This document shows positions 45,384-54,733 of a stretch of DNA of 64,000 nucleotides, in pieces. The DNA is taken from positions 1 to 64,000 of the forward strand of contig CAVVZC010000024.1 in NCBI GenBank assembly GCA_963752565.1, in the 5' to 3' direction. Position 1 is the first letter of the stretch, and each line of letters starts with the position of its first letter. The stretch is from UBA11574 sp963752565. GTDB lineage: Bacteria; Desulfobacterota; Desulfobacteria; Desulfobacterales; UBA11574. The notes below the pieces were generated by a model that saw nothing but the letters and a program-made list of their open reading frames with translations, did not search any database and was not told the origin of the DNA. Made by a program: the position numbers and the translations under genes.

Positions 45384-46823
45384 TCAGTCCACACCCAGTA
45401 CTTTGAGAATTTTGCGAACGAAAATGTAAACCCGCCACATGGGCTGATGTGGAAAGAACCATTTCAAAACTGCGCTTGATGCTTTCAATATCACTTCAGG
45501 GTATTGTGAATTCTCATCGAACATCATGAAATTGGGATAGCGGCGGTATGCACGCTTGGTGATCATTTTAATGGTTTCAATGTCGAGCGCCTTTGGCTCA
45601 AAGTGCACTGGGTGCAGGAAGTTGTCGTTGATTCTATCCCGGTTCGTTGCCTGTAAAGTCTTGGCAAGCGGTGCGCCTTTATAAACACGGATGCCGACCC
45701 CGATGACCACAAGATCCCACGGTGACGCCGCCTTGCCTATGGTCTCAAGCGTTTCATGGAGCGTATCCTCAGTTTCACCCGGCGCGCCCAGGAGTAAAAA
45801 CCAAGAGGTTGGTATGTTTACCTGCTGCAAAAGCTTCCCGGCCGTCAGTAGATCCTCTTTTCGAAAATTCTTTCCCAGACTCAGTAACGTCTGATTGCAG
45901 CCGGATTCGGCTCCTAAATCAACATCCTGAAAACCGACCCGTTTCATCAGTTTCACCAGTTCTTCGTCAACCGCCGCCGGGTTCAGGCCCAAAGCCCGGC
46001 ACCGTAAATTCAGGCCTTTGACTGCCAAGGCCCGCAAAACCGCCTTCGCATGCTCCAGCGGGATGTTGAATGTACTGTCAGTGAATTCGATGTGGCGAAT
46101 GCCTGTCTCATTTACCAGTGTCTCCACTTCTTCTGCCACGCGCAGCGGATCTTTAAAGCGGTAGATCCTGCCTTCAAGCCGGTTGTAGGTGCAGTAAACG
46201 CATCTCAGCGCGCAGCCGCGTTTGGTCTGGATCTGAAGCGGTGAGTTGAATTTACGGTAGCGCCGTACGTCGAGGTAACGGTCGAATTTTATCAATGGCA
46301 AGGCATTCATATCGGTAACCCGCAAAGGCGGGTTTTCTTCGACTATCATGCCATTCTGTCTTAAAATCAATCCGCCCAGACCATTCAGGGGCAGATTCTC
46401 TTCCAGCCTCGCAGATAATTCAACAATGGCCTGTTCACCGTCGCCTTGGATAGCCAGGGAAAGGTCGAAAAAATGCAGCATTTCCGCACCACTGATCCCA
46501 ACCGCGGCACCACCGATCACGATCGGGCCTTCAAATGTTAACTTCAGTGGATTGATCACTTCAGCTTTTATCTGGTCGAGCAAAAAAATGGCATTGTATC
46601 CGGAAGCGTTGTCGATGTTGCGGATGCCGACTCCGACTAATTCGGGCTTGAACTTACTGAGCGCAAGGCGGATTTCTCGATCAGGATCTTTTGAAAAACA
46701 TAGATCCAGAAAAACAACACCATGTCCCGCGGCCTCCAGAGCCGCGGCAACCGAGCACAGACCGAAAGGAATCACGGGCCACGGATGCTTGAGTCGATTG
46801 GAGTTGATCAGCAGTATATTCAT
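45384..46823 (-). CDS. B12-binding domain radical SAM protein
   Basis: About 479 residues from ATG 46823, which has AGAGGATT upstream; the frame opens at 46832. The N-terminal Rossmann-like cobalamin-binding domain (about 1-150: FGLCSVAAALEAAGHGVVFLDLCF, IVIGGAAVG) is followed by the radical SAM core with the cluster motif CALRCVYC. Further SAM-binding features are FTDSTFNIP and DLGAESGCNQTLLSLGKN. Relatives methylate or rearrange unreactive carbons in lipids, cofactors and natural products. The substrate is not evident from neighbours. Confidence 0.88.
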   Translation of the reverse strand: MNILLINSNRLKHPWPVIPFGLCSVAAALEAAGHGVVFLDLCFSKDPDREIRLALSKFKPELVGVGIRNIDNASGYNAIFLLDQIKAEVINPLKLTFEGPIVIGGAAVGISGAEMLHFFDLSLAIQGDGEQAIVELSARLEENLPLNGLGGLILRQNGMIVEENPPLRVTDMNALPLIKFDRYLDVRRYRKFNSPLQIQTKRGCALRCVYCTYNRLEGRIYRFKDPLRVAEEVETLVNETGIRHIEFTDSTFNIPLEHAKAVLRALAVKGLNLRCRALGLNPAAVDEELVKLMKRVGFQDVDLGAESGCNQTLLSLGKNFRKEDLLTAGKLLQQVNIPTSWFLLLGAPGETEDTLHETLETIGKAASPWDLVVIGVGIRVYKGAPLAKTLQATNRDRINDNFLHPVHFEPKALDIETIKMITKRAYRRYPNFMMFDENSQYPEVILKASSAVLKWFFPHQPMWRVYIFVRKILKVLGVD

Positions 46824-46836
46824 CACAAACAATCCT

Positions 46837-47076
46837 CTAATAAAAACATAAAATCATTCTTTTGAGTTCGATCCGGCCGAGTTTTCTGGATAATATACCC
46901 GATTTGTCGCAATCCAGGCGGACAATAGCGCCTTCTTTGAGTTTGTCCAGGCGGCCGATATTCACGAAAAATCGCTGGGTATTGCCTGCGAGACGGTGTT
47001 TGGCTTTATCTGCATTAGTTTGGCGTTTTTTGACTTTCACAAGGATAAAGATTTTCCCCCTTTTGTTCAAGAACAA
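46837..47076 (-). pseudogene. C-terminal DbpA-type RNA-binding domain fragment of a DEAD-box helicase
   Basis: The frame reads QRFFVNIGRLDKLKEGAIVRL, then CDKSGI and GRIELKR, characteristic of the DbpA/CsdA RNA-binding domain that ends DEAD-box helicases. No helicase core precedes it. Its 5' end overlaps the glycosyltransferase fragment. Confidence 0.6.
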
Positions 47077-47215
47077 AATCTGCAGGGTCCGCTGCCAGCC
47101 AGGTTATTTCGACCTCAGGGTTTTGTGCCCTTATCTTTTCCGCTATTGCGAAATCTTTGGAGACGTGACCTAATCCGATAGAACCACTAATGTATAAAAT
47201 TTTCTTCCTTGTCAT
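47015..47215 (-). pseudogene. N-terminal fragment of a glycosyltransferase (MurG/MGT-like)
   Basis: From ATG 47215, with GAGGG 7 bases upstream, the frame reads KKILYISGSIGLGHVSKDFA then AEKIRAQNPEVEITWLA, the nucleotide-sugar transferase start with the GLGH loop. It ends after about 66 codons. It is joined directly to a helicase C-terminal fragment in another frame, so this stretch is a deletion fusion of two unrelated genes. Confidence 0.65.
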
Positions 47216-47329
47216 TCTCCAACCCTCTTTTTTGTTAACAGGCCTTATCATATTGCAGGATGTCTAACTTTTATACAATTTATTCCAAGCTGATTGAGTT
47301 TGCTAAAAGATTTTTGCTCTATTGGAGCA

Positions 47330-49627
47330 TTACATCCACCTCTTGATAAATGACTTGATGGGGTGTTTGGCTTTGACCATGATGAGGGGTTTCTTGCAGT
47401 TCCGGGCAAGTTCCTCGGGGAGAGATCCCATGACCCGCTGCCGGAACACGGGATCCCGGGTGGCCCCGATGACCACCAGGTCGTGTTTCTCGGCTTCCTC
47501 AAGGAGGATCTTGAAACGGTACCTTGAAATGACATATTTTGGCTCAAAGAGAGAGCGAGATGCGTTCAGTTGTGGCACGGTTTCGTCTAAAAAGGCATCG
47601 ATATCCTGGGTCGGTTTGCCCGGCGAGGCAACGTGTAAGAGAACCACTCGCCCTTCATCCTTGTCCACCATAATGGAGGCGGTCTCTAATGAAAAGGTCG
47701 CATTGGGACCCCCGGCATAGGGGACCAGAACGTTCCTATATTTATGCTGCCGGCAGTCCTTGAATACGGCAATGTTGCAGGTTGCTCGCTTCAGGACAGG
47801 GTCGACGGTGCTTCCCAAAGAAAACCCCCGCCGCCGATGCCCCTGCCAGCCCATGATGAGCAGATCGGCTTTCCTTTCGGCCGCGGCTGAGATAATACAC
47901 CGCGCAAAGTTTCGGCAGTAACGAATGGTACTGCCAAAGGCATAGCGCGGTGCCAGATAAAGCATGGCCTGTGTGATGGCTTCCTCGCCTGCCTGTGTAT
48001 ATTTAGAAGCATCCGAGAGGGGCACCTGGGGTGGTATGTTCACCATGTTAATCACCTCTACCTCGGTGGAGGCACCCTTTGCCTGGCAGAACCTATAGCA
48101 GTTCATGGCAAGGGAAACAGCGTTGGAAGGATTTGCGACGGAAATCAGGATCCTGTACTCCCCCTTTGTCGGAATGGGTTCTTCCCGAATCACCACAATT
48201 TCATCTTCCGTCGTTATTGCCCTATGCTTGGAGTATATGTGATAAATTATAAGCCCTGACAAGATCCACGCAGGTCCAACGACCCAGGCGATGGGGCTCA
48301 TATGGACCAGCCACACGGCTAATGCGGCCTGGATGAGGATAGCGGCAATGGGTGGAAAGGGGAAAAGGGGCATGACAAAACCATACGTCATCTCGTCCAC
48401 CATTTGACGGCGGATGCGGATCACGCAGAGATTAACTAAGAAGAAGAGGAAAAGAAACATCATACTCGCACTGGAAGCCACATCAATGGTCGGAAGAAAG
48501 GCCGCTACGACAATGACAAGGCCCCCGGTGGAAAGCAGGGCCATGTGGGGGGTGCGGCGCTTAGGGTGCAAGCGAGATAAAACTGCCGGCAGCATCCGGT
48601 CCCGGCCGAGGGCGTATGAAGCGCGGGTGGCGGAATAAATGGTGGCGTTCAAGGCTGAAGTTGATGCGCAAATAACCGTAATGGTGACCAGAACACTTCC
48701 ATAAGAGGGTATGAGCTGCGAGATGGCCTCCCCGAAGCCTTTTCCGCCATAATTTCCAATCCATATCCATACGGGCTGCCCCACGTCCTTGACCCCTACT
48801 ATCGAAGCAAAGGCGACGCCCACATAGGTGAACATTACGATGACAATAGAGTACATCATCGCCTTTGGGAGATTACGCCGTGGTTCAATGGCCTCATCCC
48901 CGGCCTGGGCAATGACCTCGAACCCCTCGAAGGCAACATACGTGAATCCCATGGTGATCAGGAGCTTGTCCCAGCCATTGGGGAGAAAGGGCTGAAAGTT
49001 GGCCAATCGCGAGGGATCCGAGATTGCGGTGCCAATACCCACCAACGCGATAAAGGCGAGGGTCACTGTCTGGCCCAAGGTGAAGATGGCGCCCATGGTA
49101 CCGGTTTCCGATGCTCCCCGGTAATTGATATAAACAAAGAAGCTTGCGATCAGAATAGCCACTCCTTTTTCCACTAAAACGAGCTGGAAGCCGGTGGCTT
49201 GAATAATACCGAGCTGGGTAAAATAATGCACGGTGTAAAGGGCGAAGGTGACCGCATACAGGCTCCCTGCCACAGAGGAGGCAAACCACTCCATCCACCC
49301 GGCCAAGAAACTGGTACCCCTCCCGAAAGCGATTCTTGCAAAGTTGTAGGCACCGCCCGCCTTGGGAACCGCTGAACTCAATTCAGCATAAGACATGGCC
49401 GTGAAGATTGCGATTACCGCGTTGAGCGAAAAGGTGAGGATGACCCCACCCGGTCCAGCAACTCTCACAGCGTTCCCTACCCCTAAGAACACTCCGGCCC
49501 CGATCATCATACCAACGCCCATCATGGTGATCTGGAGAAGGGTGAGGTTGCGGGAAAGCTCGGTGGCTATTTTGGGGTGTTCATCCCCGGAGGGGTTCTC
49601 GGGATCTCTTTCAGGATTTGTTGCCAT
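47330..49627 (-). CDS. APC family amino acid permease fused to universal stress protein domains
   Basis: 765 residues. About 20-460 form an APC-superfamily transporter with roughly 12 hydrophobic segments (GVGMMIGAGVFLGVGNAV; SSAVPKAGGAYNFARIAFG; GFTYVAFEGFEVIAQAGDE). About 480-765 hold two UspA-type domains (YRILISVANPSNAVSLAMN, DLLIMGWQGHRRRGFSLGSTVDPVLKRA; NVLVPYAGGPNATFSLE, DLVVIGATRDPVFRQRVMGSLPEEL). The Usp tail may regulate the transporter by nucleotide binding. It starts at ATG 49627 inside the end of the small gene upstream (17-base overlap), so it is translationally coupled. Confidence 0.9.
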   Translation of the reverse strand: MATNPERDPENPSGDEHPKIATELSRNLTLLQITMMGVGMMIGAGVFLGVGNAVRVAGPGGVILTFSLNAVIAIFTAMSYAELSSAVPKAGGAYNFARIAFGRGTSFLAGWMEWFASSVAGSLYAVTFALYTVHYFTQLGIIQATGFQLVLVEKGVAILIASFFVYINYRGASETGTMGAIFTLGQTVTLAFIALVGIGTAISDPSRLANFQPFLPNGWDKLLITMGFTYVAFEGFEVIAQAGDEAIEPRRNLPKAMMYSIVIVMFTYVGVAFASIVGVKDVGQPVWIWIGNYGGKGFGEAISQLIPSYGSVLVTITVICASTSALNATIYSATRASYALGRDRMLPAVLSRLHPKRRTPHMALLSTGGLVIVVAAFLPTIDVASSASMMFLFLFFLVNLCVIRIRRQMVDEMTYGFVMPLFPFPPIAAILIQAALAVWLVHMSPIAWVVGPAWILSGLIIYHIYSKHRAITTEDEIVVIREEPIPTKGEYRILISVANPSNAVSLAMNCYRFCQAKGASTEVEVINMVNIPPQVPLSDASKYTQAGEEAITQAMLYLAPRYAFGSTIRYCRNFARCIISAAAERKADLLIMGWQGHRRRGFSLGSTVDPVLKRATCNIAVFKDCRQHKYRNVLVPYAGGPNATFSLETASIMVDKDEGRVVLLHVASPGKPTQDIDAFLDETVPQLNASRSLFEPKYVISRYRFKILLEEAEKHDLVVIGATRDPVFRQRVMGSLPEELARNCKKPLIMVKAKHPIKSFIKRWM

Positions 49628-49796
49628 TGATGGTTTCCTTCTGTATCTCCCTGAGGGAACTTGGCTGACGGGCGTGGATACGCTCGATAATACGCCGGCT
49701 CCATATCGTCAGAAAGACCACTGCAAACAGGGATATGGCTGTGAGGACTATGCCAAGTAAAATATCAAAAGTCGTCAACAACTCCCAAAAGTTCAC
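49611..49796 (-). CDS. Small membrane protein coupled to the APC-Usp permease
   Basis: 61 residues from GTG 49796, chosen because GAAAGGAG lies 7 bases upstream; the frame opens at 49880. One hydrophobic segment (FDILLGIVLTAISLFAVVFLTIW) is followed by a basic tail (SRRIIERIHARQPSS). The coding end overlaps the permease start. It may be an accessory subunit of the transporter (inference from overlap only). Confidence 0.65.
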   Translation of the reverse strand: MNFWELLTTFDILLGIVLTAISLFAVVFLTIWSRRIIERIHARQPSSLREIQKETINGNKS

Positions 49797-49880
49797 TTCC
49801 GATCTCCTTTCAAATAGATGGTAACCATATACTACTATGAATATGCTTGTCAAATCCCATAACATTGAATTAAGTGTCAC

Positions 49881-50312
49881 GGTTTGATCAGTGCATTAAT
49901 TAGACAAGGTATGTCTGTCCGTAATACTACTACAGTCATGTCAGTGTTATAGCGAATCGAAATTGAACGGGCGCTGCATTATGTTCTTTCAAAGGTGAGA
50001 GACCTTTACAAAACGTCCCCTTTTGCCCAATTTCTGTGTCAGACTCAGAATTTAACCCGCCACCGAACTTTGGCGGGTTAATCCTCGAAATATCGATTAT
50101 ATGCCTGCTTGGCCCGGTAGATTTTCCATCGGGGTGGATAAAATCTTCGTCTTCCCCCGGACCAGAGTCCGGGATCTTCGACTTGAACTTGAACAAAATT
50201 GAACATTTTTCAAAAGTCTCGGTGAATGAACGGCGAGATATTTTCCAGGATGATGACCGAGATATCGCAAAGCTGTTTGGTTTATCCTACCCGTCCATAA
50301 AAAGGCGGTTAG
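49881..50312. other. Intergenic stretch with a possible regulator remnant
   Basis: A plus-strand frame ends in LSYPSIKRRLVKF around 50260-50320, which resembles the helix-turn-helix end of DUF2089-type regulators. The upstream part is non-coding, so at most it is a remnant. It also contains GCCCAATTTCTGTGTCAGACTC, related to a motif at 24717, and a hairpin AACCCGCCACCGAACTTTGGCGGGTT at 50055-50080. Confidence 0.35.
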
Positions 50313-51374
50313 TTAAATTTTACCTCTTTCACGCGCCATCTTGAGATAGGTTTCAAATGTATTTTTAGGCGGCACATACTGTTCGGCACCATCTTTTTGT
50401 TTAAGCGTCATGGCATCTTCAGGACATTCGGTCACACACAATCCGCATCCGATACACCGGTCAGGGTCAACCCGGGCCGTGTCCTCCACTTCAATGGCGT
50501 CCATCTGGCAGCGGTCCACACAGGCTTCACAGGCAGTGCAGTCCTCCATGGTCACTTCGGCATAATAGTTAGCATGAACCACTTGGGCCGGGCGATCCAG
50601 TATTTTCAAATTTTTCAGTATCTGGCAGCAGCACCCGCAGCACAAGCAGATGTTGCTCGGTTTTTGGGCGTTTCCCGGCTGAAGCACCAGCCCGGCTTCC
50701 AGGCCGCTATTCAGAATGGCGAGGGCCTCATCCTGGGTGATGGAACGTCCCAGGCCGTTCTCCTCGTAATAATAGGCGCCGGTGCCAAAGATCAGACAAG
50801 CTTCCTTTGGTTTGTCGCAGCCCTTTCCCACCATCTCGTGTTCCCGACGGCAAATACACGGTGAAACCACGATTTTGGATTGCTTTTTAATAATTTCTTC
50901 GGCCATTTCATAGGGCATGACCGACATCTCGGCGTTGATGCTCTGAGAAATCGGCACAACCCGCAACTGTTTTGTTTCCTGTTTAAACCATCTCGTTTTG
51001 GCAAAGTGAGGCAGGTATTCGTTCACGTCCCGGATCAGGCCTTCGTCCAGATCGTTGAGATGGTATTCCCAAATCCCGATTACGAACTGAGCGGCCATAT
51101 AGTGTTTTTTACCGCCTTTAGTTGAACGAAATATCAATCCCTTTTTAGACATCTCCTCCAGCATCGGAGCCAGTTCGGCTTCATCTCGGCCCATCCGTTG
51201 GGCAATGGCCGCCACCGGCTCCGGCATCATGGCCAGGCCGGGGGCAATCTCCGCCTCCTGTTGCGAAAATAGTCGTTTTAGAATCCGCAGTTCAACACCG
51301 GTCTCGGTCGGTGGAAACCCGGCCGGAAGATTATCCAAATAATTTGCCAATCGTTGATAGACATCGGTCATTAT
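50313..51374 (-). CDS. 4Fe-4S ferredoxin-type protein with winged-helix-like N-terminus
   Basis: 353 residues from ATG 51374, with AAAAGGAAAAAG upstream; the frame opens at 51416. The N-terminal part (about 15-95) looks like a helix-turn-helix (GRDEAELAPMLEEMSKKGLIFRS). The middle has Cys-rich SPCICRREHEMVGKGC and ICLCCGCCCQIL. The C-terminus has two 4Fe-4S motifs, CTACEACVDRC and CIGCGLCVTEC. Such proteins occur widely in sulfate reducers as electron carriers or sensors; the partner is unknown. The first cysteine clusters could hold a further metal site. Confidence 0.82.
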   Translation of the reverse strand: MMTDVYQRLANYLDNLPAGFPPTETGVELRILKRLFSQQEAEIAPGLAMMPEPVAAIAQRMGRDEAELAPMLEEMSKKGLIFRSTKGGKKHYMAAQFVIGIWEYHLNDLDEGLIRDVNEYLPHFAKTRWFKQETKQLRVVPISQSINAEMSVMPYEMAEEIIKKQSKIVVSPCICRREHEMVGKGCDKPKEACLIFGTGAYYYEENGLGRSITQDEALAILNSGLEAGLVLQPGNAQKPSNICLCCGCCCQILKNLKILDRPAQVVHANYYAEVTMEDCTACEACVDRCQMDAIEVEDTARVDPDRCIGCGLCVTECPEDAMTLKQKDGAEQYVPPKNTFETYLKMARERGKI

Positions 51375-51416
51375 CTTTTTCCTTTTCATTTTTCGGATAC
51401 CAAATTCAAACTGCAA

Positions 51417-51785
51417 ATATCAAGTCTCGATTATTTTAATCCAGACAAATGCAGCGTTTGCCCCTAACAGCCCCTTTTAATCAAGAATCAAGGTTTGCCC
51501 CCGTTCCCTGTTTGATTAATTGTTTCACTTAATTTTATATGAAATAATATTAAGGCCACACTCCCTGAACTCTGCGTGTTGGAGTGAAACGGAAATCCCG
51601 CCTAACGGGGTCGTGACGCAGTGGAGCTTCTGATTTTTTCGTAGAACCTTTGAACCCTGCCTGCCCAGTGAAATTCACGGTAGTGAAGGGCAAAGCCCAT
51701 TTCACCGGGGAACCTTTGAGCCTGTAAACGTCTACCTGTATTTTATACGTCTTAAATCACTGAACAAGAAAATAAACTTAAAATG
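51417..51785. other. Intergenic stretch with imperfect repeats
   Basis: No gene is seen. It holds GAACCTTTGAACC (51651) and GAACCTTTGAGCC (51710) as direct repeats flanking GTGAAATTCACGGTAGTGAAGG and related inverted pieces, and AATAAACTTAAAATGTTAA at 51772. Confidence 0.5.
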
Positions 51786-52490
51786 TTAAGTACGTCTCCC
51801 AATCCCTGCGTCGACCGGCGGTAACATAATACGGGCGTCGGCCACAACACATTTTTTCGCAGAGCACATGACCGGGTTGAGATCGATTGATTCGATCATG
51901 TCGGCGGCGGATATGACGAATTTAGAAAAACAGACCAAGGTCCGTGTCAGTTCGTCGCGATTGACAGCCTGGCGGCCCCGGTACCCGGAAAGCAAGCGGA
52001 CGGCTTTAAGCCCCTTGATCATGGCCTCCACATCCTCAGTTCCCAGCGGTGCCATGCGCAAACTGACGTCCTGGTAAATTTCCACGCCGGTGCCGCCCAT
52101 GCCCAACAGGATCACCGGCCCGAATTGATTATCGATTTTAGCGCCTATGATCAACTCCAGACCGGAAACCATTTGTTCGATCAGCATGGCCTCGAAGCCC
52201 TTCAAGCGGCTGAAGGTTTCAAATACGGCTGTCAGTTCCCGGGTGCTCTCGATGCCTGTGTGCACACCGCCGACATCCGACTTGTGGACAATGCGGGTCG
52301 AAACGACCTTGGCTGCCAGGGGAAATCCCAGGTCGGCGGCTGCCGGCTCGATTTGGCCGGGATCTGTGACGGCAACAAAACGCGGTACGGCCAATCCGGC
52401 CGCGGACAGCAATCGTTTGGCATCCGGTTCGCTGACCCATCCGCGCGTGCGGGCCGCCTCCAAGACGGTCTTGATCTCGGTTTTCAGCAT
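51786..52490 (-). CDS. ADP-forming acyl/acetyl-CoA synthetase, beta (ATP-grasp) subunit
   Basis: 234 residues: an ATP-grasp domain of the acetate-CoA ligase (NDP-forming) beta type (PLAAKVVSTRIVHKSDVGGVHTGI, IEQMVSGLELIIGAKID, VILLGMGGTGVEIYQDVSLRMAPL, ESIDLNPVMC). It works with the alpha subunit directly upstream, overlapping its end by 7 bases. The pair makes ATP from acyl-CoA, ADP and phosphate, or activates acids in reverse, as in fermentation and amino acid breakdown. Confidence 0.9.
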   Translation of the reverse strand: MLKTEIKTVLEAARTRGWVSEPDAKRLLSAAGLAVPRFVAVTDPGQIEPAAADLGFPLAAKVVSTRIVHKSDVGGVHTGIESTRELTAVFETFSRLKGFEAMLIEQMVSGLELIIGAKIDNQFGPVILLGMGGTGVEIYQDVSLRMAPLGTEDVEAMIKGLKAVRLLSGYRGRQAVNRDELTRTLVCFSKFVISAADMIESIDLNPVMCSAKKCVVADARIMLPPVDAGIGRRT

Positions 52491-53908
52491 GGTTTGCTCC
52501 TTTTTATCGCTTCGACCATCAACACGGCCCCTTTGATAGACGGGGACACCGGAACTCCGTTGAATTCAAATCCCTCGATGAGCATGCGGTAGCGTTCCAC
52601 ATGGGGAACATAGGCTATCAGAGTTTTGTTGTTTCGACGGCAGACCCGGCTCAGGCGGGCTCCGAGATCGGAAGTGATTTCCGGTGAGTAAGGCAGCAGC
52701 AGCAGAACAATGCAGTCCAGTTCCGGGAACCGGGCCAGGTGTTCGGCGGCAGCCATAAAGTCACCGTCGGTGGCGCTGCCGGTCAGATCGATGGGATTGG
52801 TCAAAGATGCAATTGGCTGAACGCTGGTGGACAGATCGGCGCGGATGCGGGCCTGCTGCTGTTGATTGAAGGCCGGAATGGACAAGCCGCGCCGACTGCA
52901 AATGTCGACTGCCAGGGCCCCGTGCCCGCCGCTGCTGCTGATAATGCCCACACGGCCGTCGATGGGTTCACGATAGCAGCTTAAGGCCTCGCAAAAAGAG
53001 ACCAGTTCGATTTCATTGGCCGCCTCGACGATACCGTGCTGGGCCAGAGCGGCTGAAAAGACCGCGTAGTCGCCGGCCATGGAGGCGGTGTGACTGGATA
53101 CGGCCCGCACGCCTTCGCTGGTCTTTCCGGCTTTCAAAACGATCACTGGTTTGGCGCACTGGCGGGCGGCCTGCACAAAATCGCGTCCCTCACCGCGAGC
53201 AAACCCTTCGATGTAAAAGGCGATCACCCCGGTGTCCGGGTCTGCGGCCAGATACTCGAGCAGGTCCAGTTCCCGGACAAGGGCTTTGTTGCCAATGCTC
53301 ACCCCCATGGAAAAGCCGATCCCCAGTTCGGCGAATTTGGTCATCTGATCGACCAGTACACCGCCGCTCTGGCTAACCAGGGCCACCTTGCCGGACTCGG
53401 GCCGAACCATGCGTTCACTGGGGATGAAAAAGGTGTCTATGCGGCCGGGAACATAGATGCCCAGACAATTGGGGCCGATAAACGGGAAACCGCGCTGCCG
53501 GCCCAGATCGGCAAGCTGTTTTTGTAAATCCGGGCGTCCGATTTCAGCGAACCCCCCGGAAATGATCGTCGCCCCGCCGGCTCCGGCCTCTATACAGTCT
53601 TTGAGGATGGCTAAGGTATATTCAGCCCGTACGGCGATAATCGCCAGATCAACGGGCTGCGGAAGGTCCTGAATGCCGGTGTATACTTTCTGGCCGAACA
53701 GGTCGCCGCCACTGGGGTTGACCGCAAAGACATCCACCGGGTAACGAAGTTGAATTTTGTTGAAAATAACGTTGGCCGGATGGCGCTCCCGTTTTAGGGA
53801 CACCCCAATCACTGCCACGGTTTTAGGTTGAAACAGACGCTTGAAATCCCAGGCTGCGGGCCGTGATTCCAATAAAGGGCCGTTTGAAGGTCCACAGGTG
53901 ATTTGCAA
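52484..53908 (-). CDS. ADP-forming acyl/acetyl-CoA synthetase, alpha (CoA-binding) subunit
   Basis: 474 residues from TTG 53908, which has GGAG 7 bases upstream; the frame opens at 53956 without a good site. The N-terminal CoA-binding Rossmann domain (FQPKTVAVIGVSLKRERHPANVIFNKI) is followed by two succinyl-CoA ligase-like domains (FIGPNCLGIYVPGRIDTFF; VALVSQSGGVLVDQM) with the phosphorylated His in VSSHTASMAGDYAVF. It is coupled to the beta subunit. Confidence 0.9.
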   Translation of the reverse strand: MQITCGPSNGPLLESRPAAWDFKRLFQPKTVAVIGVSLKRERHPANVIFNKIQLRYPVDVFAVNPSGGDLFGQKVYTGIQDLPQPVDLAIIAVRAEYTLAILKDCIEAGAGGATIISGGFAEIGRPDLQKQLADLGRQRGFPFIGPNCLGIYVPGRIDTFFIPSERMVRPESGKVALVSQSGGVLVDQMTKFAELGIGFSMGVSIGNKALVRELDLLEYLAADPDTGVIAFYIEGFARGEGRDFVQAARQCAKPVIVLKAGKTSEGVRAVSSHTASMAGDYAVFSAALAQHGIVEAANEIELVSFCEALSCYREPIDGRVGIISSSGGHGALAVDICSRRGLSIPAFNQQQQARIRADLSTSVQPIASLTNPIDLTGSATDGDFMAAAEHLARFPELDCIVLLLLPYSPEITSDLGARLSRVCRRNNKTLIAYVPHVERYRMLIEGFEFNGVPVSPSIKGAVLMVEAIKRSKPC

Positions 53909-54096
53909 TGTTTTTCTCCAGATACGATAACAGGTTGCGGGTTTGTTGCACGCCAAAAGACTGAAGATTTATTTAACCACAAATCAAGGCAGATGAACAC
54001 AGATTTTTTTGACCCCACTCCGACCCCACTCCTCCAGGATCCGGATGTCAAATTCTGCGATATAATGATTGTTTTCAAAAAGGTTTCATAAAACAA

Positions 54097-54131
54097 TTTG
54101 CCCCGAATCGATAAAATCAATGCGGGGCAAA
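54097..54131 (-). terminator. Putative hairpin terminator
   Basis: Arms TTTGCCCCG (54097-54105) and CGGGGCAAA (54123-54131) enclose 17 bases. On the minus strand it is followed by TTGTTTTATG, a weak T-rich tail. It lies 205 bases behind the STAS gene. The rest of 53909-54335 shows no gene. Confidence 0.45.
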
Positions 54132-54335
54132 ATGTGCTGTTATGTATTGTAGCCTTGAAAATTTTAAATCATGAAAATTGCGTATTGCGAAATTTCTTTT
54201 AAATTGGCCTTTCCGTATTTTTCATGGCAGCAACTCTTTGCTATAAATTATAATTCAAAGTATTCCTTAACGTTGAAAAAAGATAGAGAAGGGGCACTGG
54301 GTCGGACATGCCCGACGCAATCGAGGCAACTGCTC

Positions 54336-54611
54336 CTAATTTGTTGCAATTTTATGTCCATTTTCCCCAATAAAGATTAGATTATTCAGTCTCTTATTTA
54401 AGATAGCAAGGTTCTTTTGAAACACAGCTTGACCAAAAGAATGGATGGTCTTAAGGTCATTAGTGTCAATAAAGATTTGATAAAACCTGTTGCCTTGCTC
54501 TATTAACGTGTTGATCAATTCGTGTGCAGAGTTTCCGTCAAAATCACCATCCAATTTCAGATGGAGGCTATCTCTGGTTTTAAAAGAAATAATTTTGAAA
54601 TTTGATGCCAT
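54336..54611 (-). CDS. STAS domain protein (anti-sigma factor antagonist-like)
   Basis: 91 residues: beta-alpha pattern LHLKLDGDFDGNSAHELINTLIEQ, IFIDTNDLKTIHSFGQAVFQK, NLIFIGENGHKIA. This is the layout of SpoIIAA-type STAS domains. The phosphoacceptor Ser is replaced or displaced (TNDLKTIHSFG has a Ser a few positions off), so phospho-control is uncertain. GAGGAAAATA precedes the ATG. No kinase is next to it. Confidence 0.65.
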   Translation of the reverse strand: MASNFKIISFKTRDSLHLKLDGDFDGNSAHELINTLIEQGNRFYQIFIDTNDLKTIHSFGQAVFQKNLAILNKRLNNLIFIGENGHKIATN

Positions 54612-54733
54612 TATTTTCCTCAGATATACTGCGCTTTTAGGCGCTTATGAATGTATTCCACGGTTTTTGAGGTCGTCCATATCTATTTATGTTCTTTGTG
54701 TCTTAATTCCCGGTTTATTCCTACTTGTCCGGG

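Noticed and set aside
49936..50196. An 86-codon minus-strand frame
   Set aside because: It contains an intergenic hairpin and dispersed motif; no ribosome site and no family.
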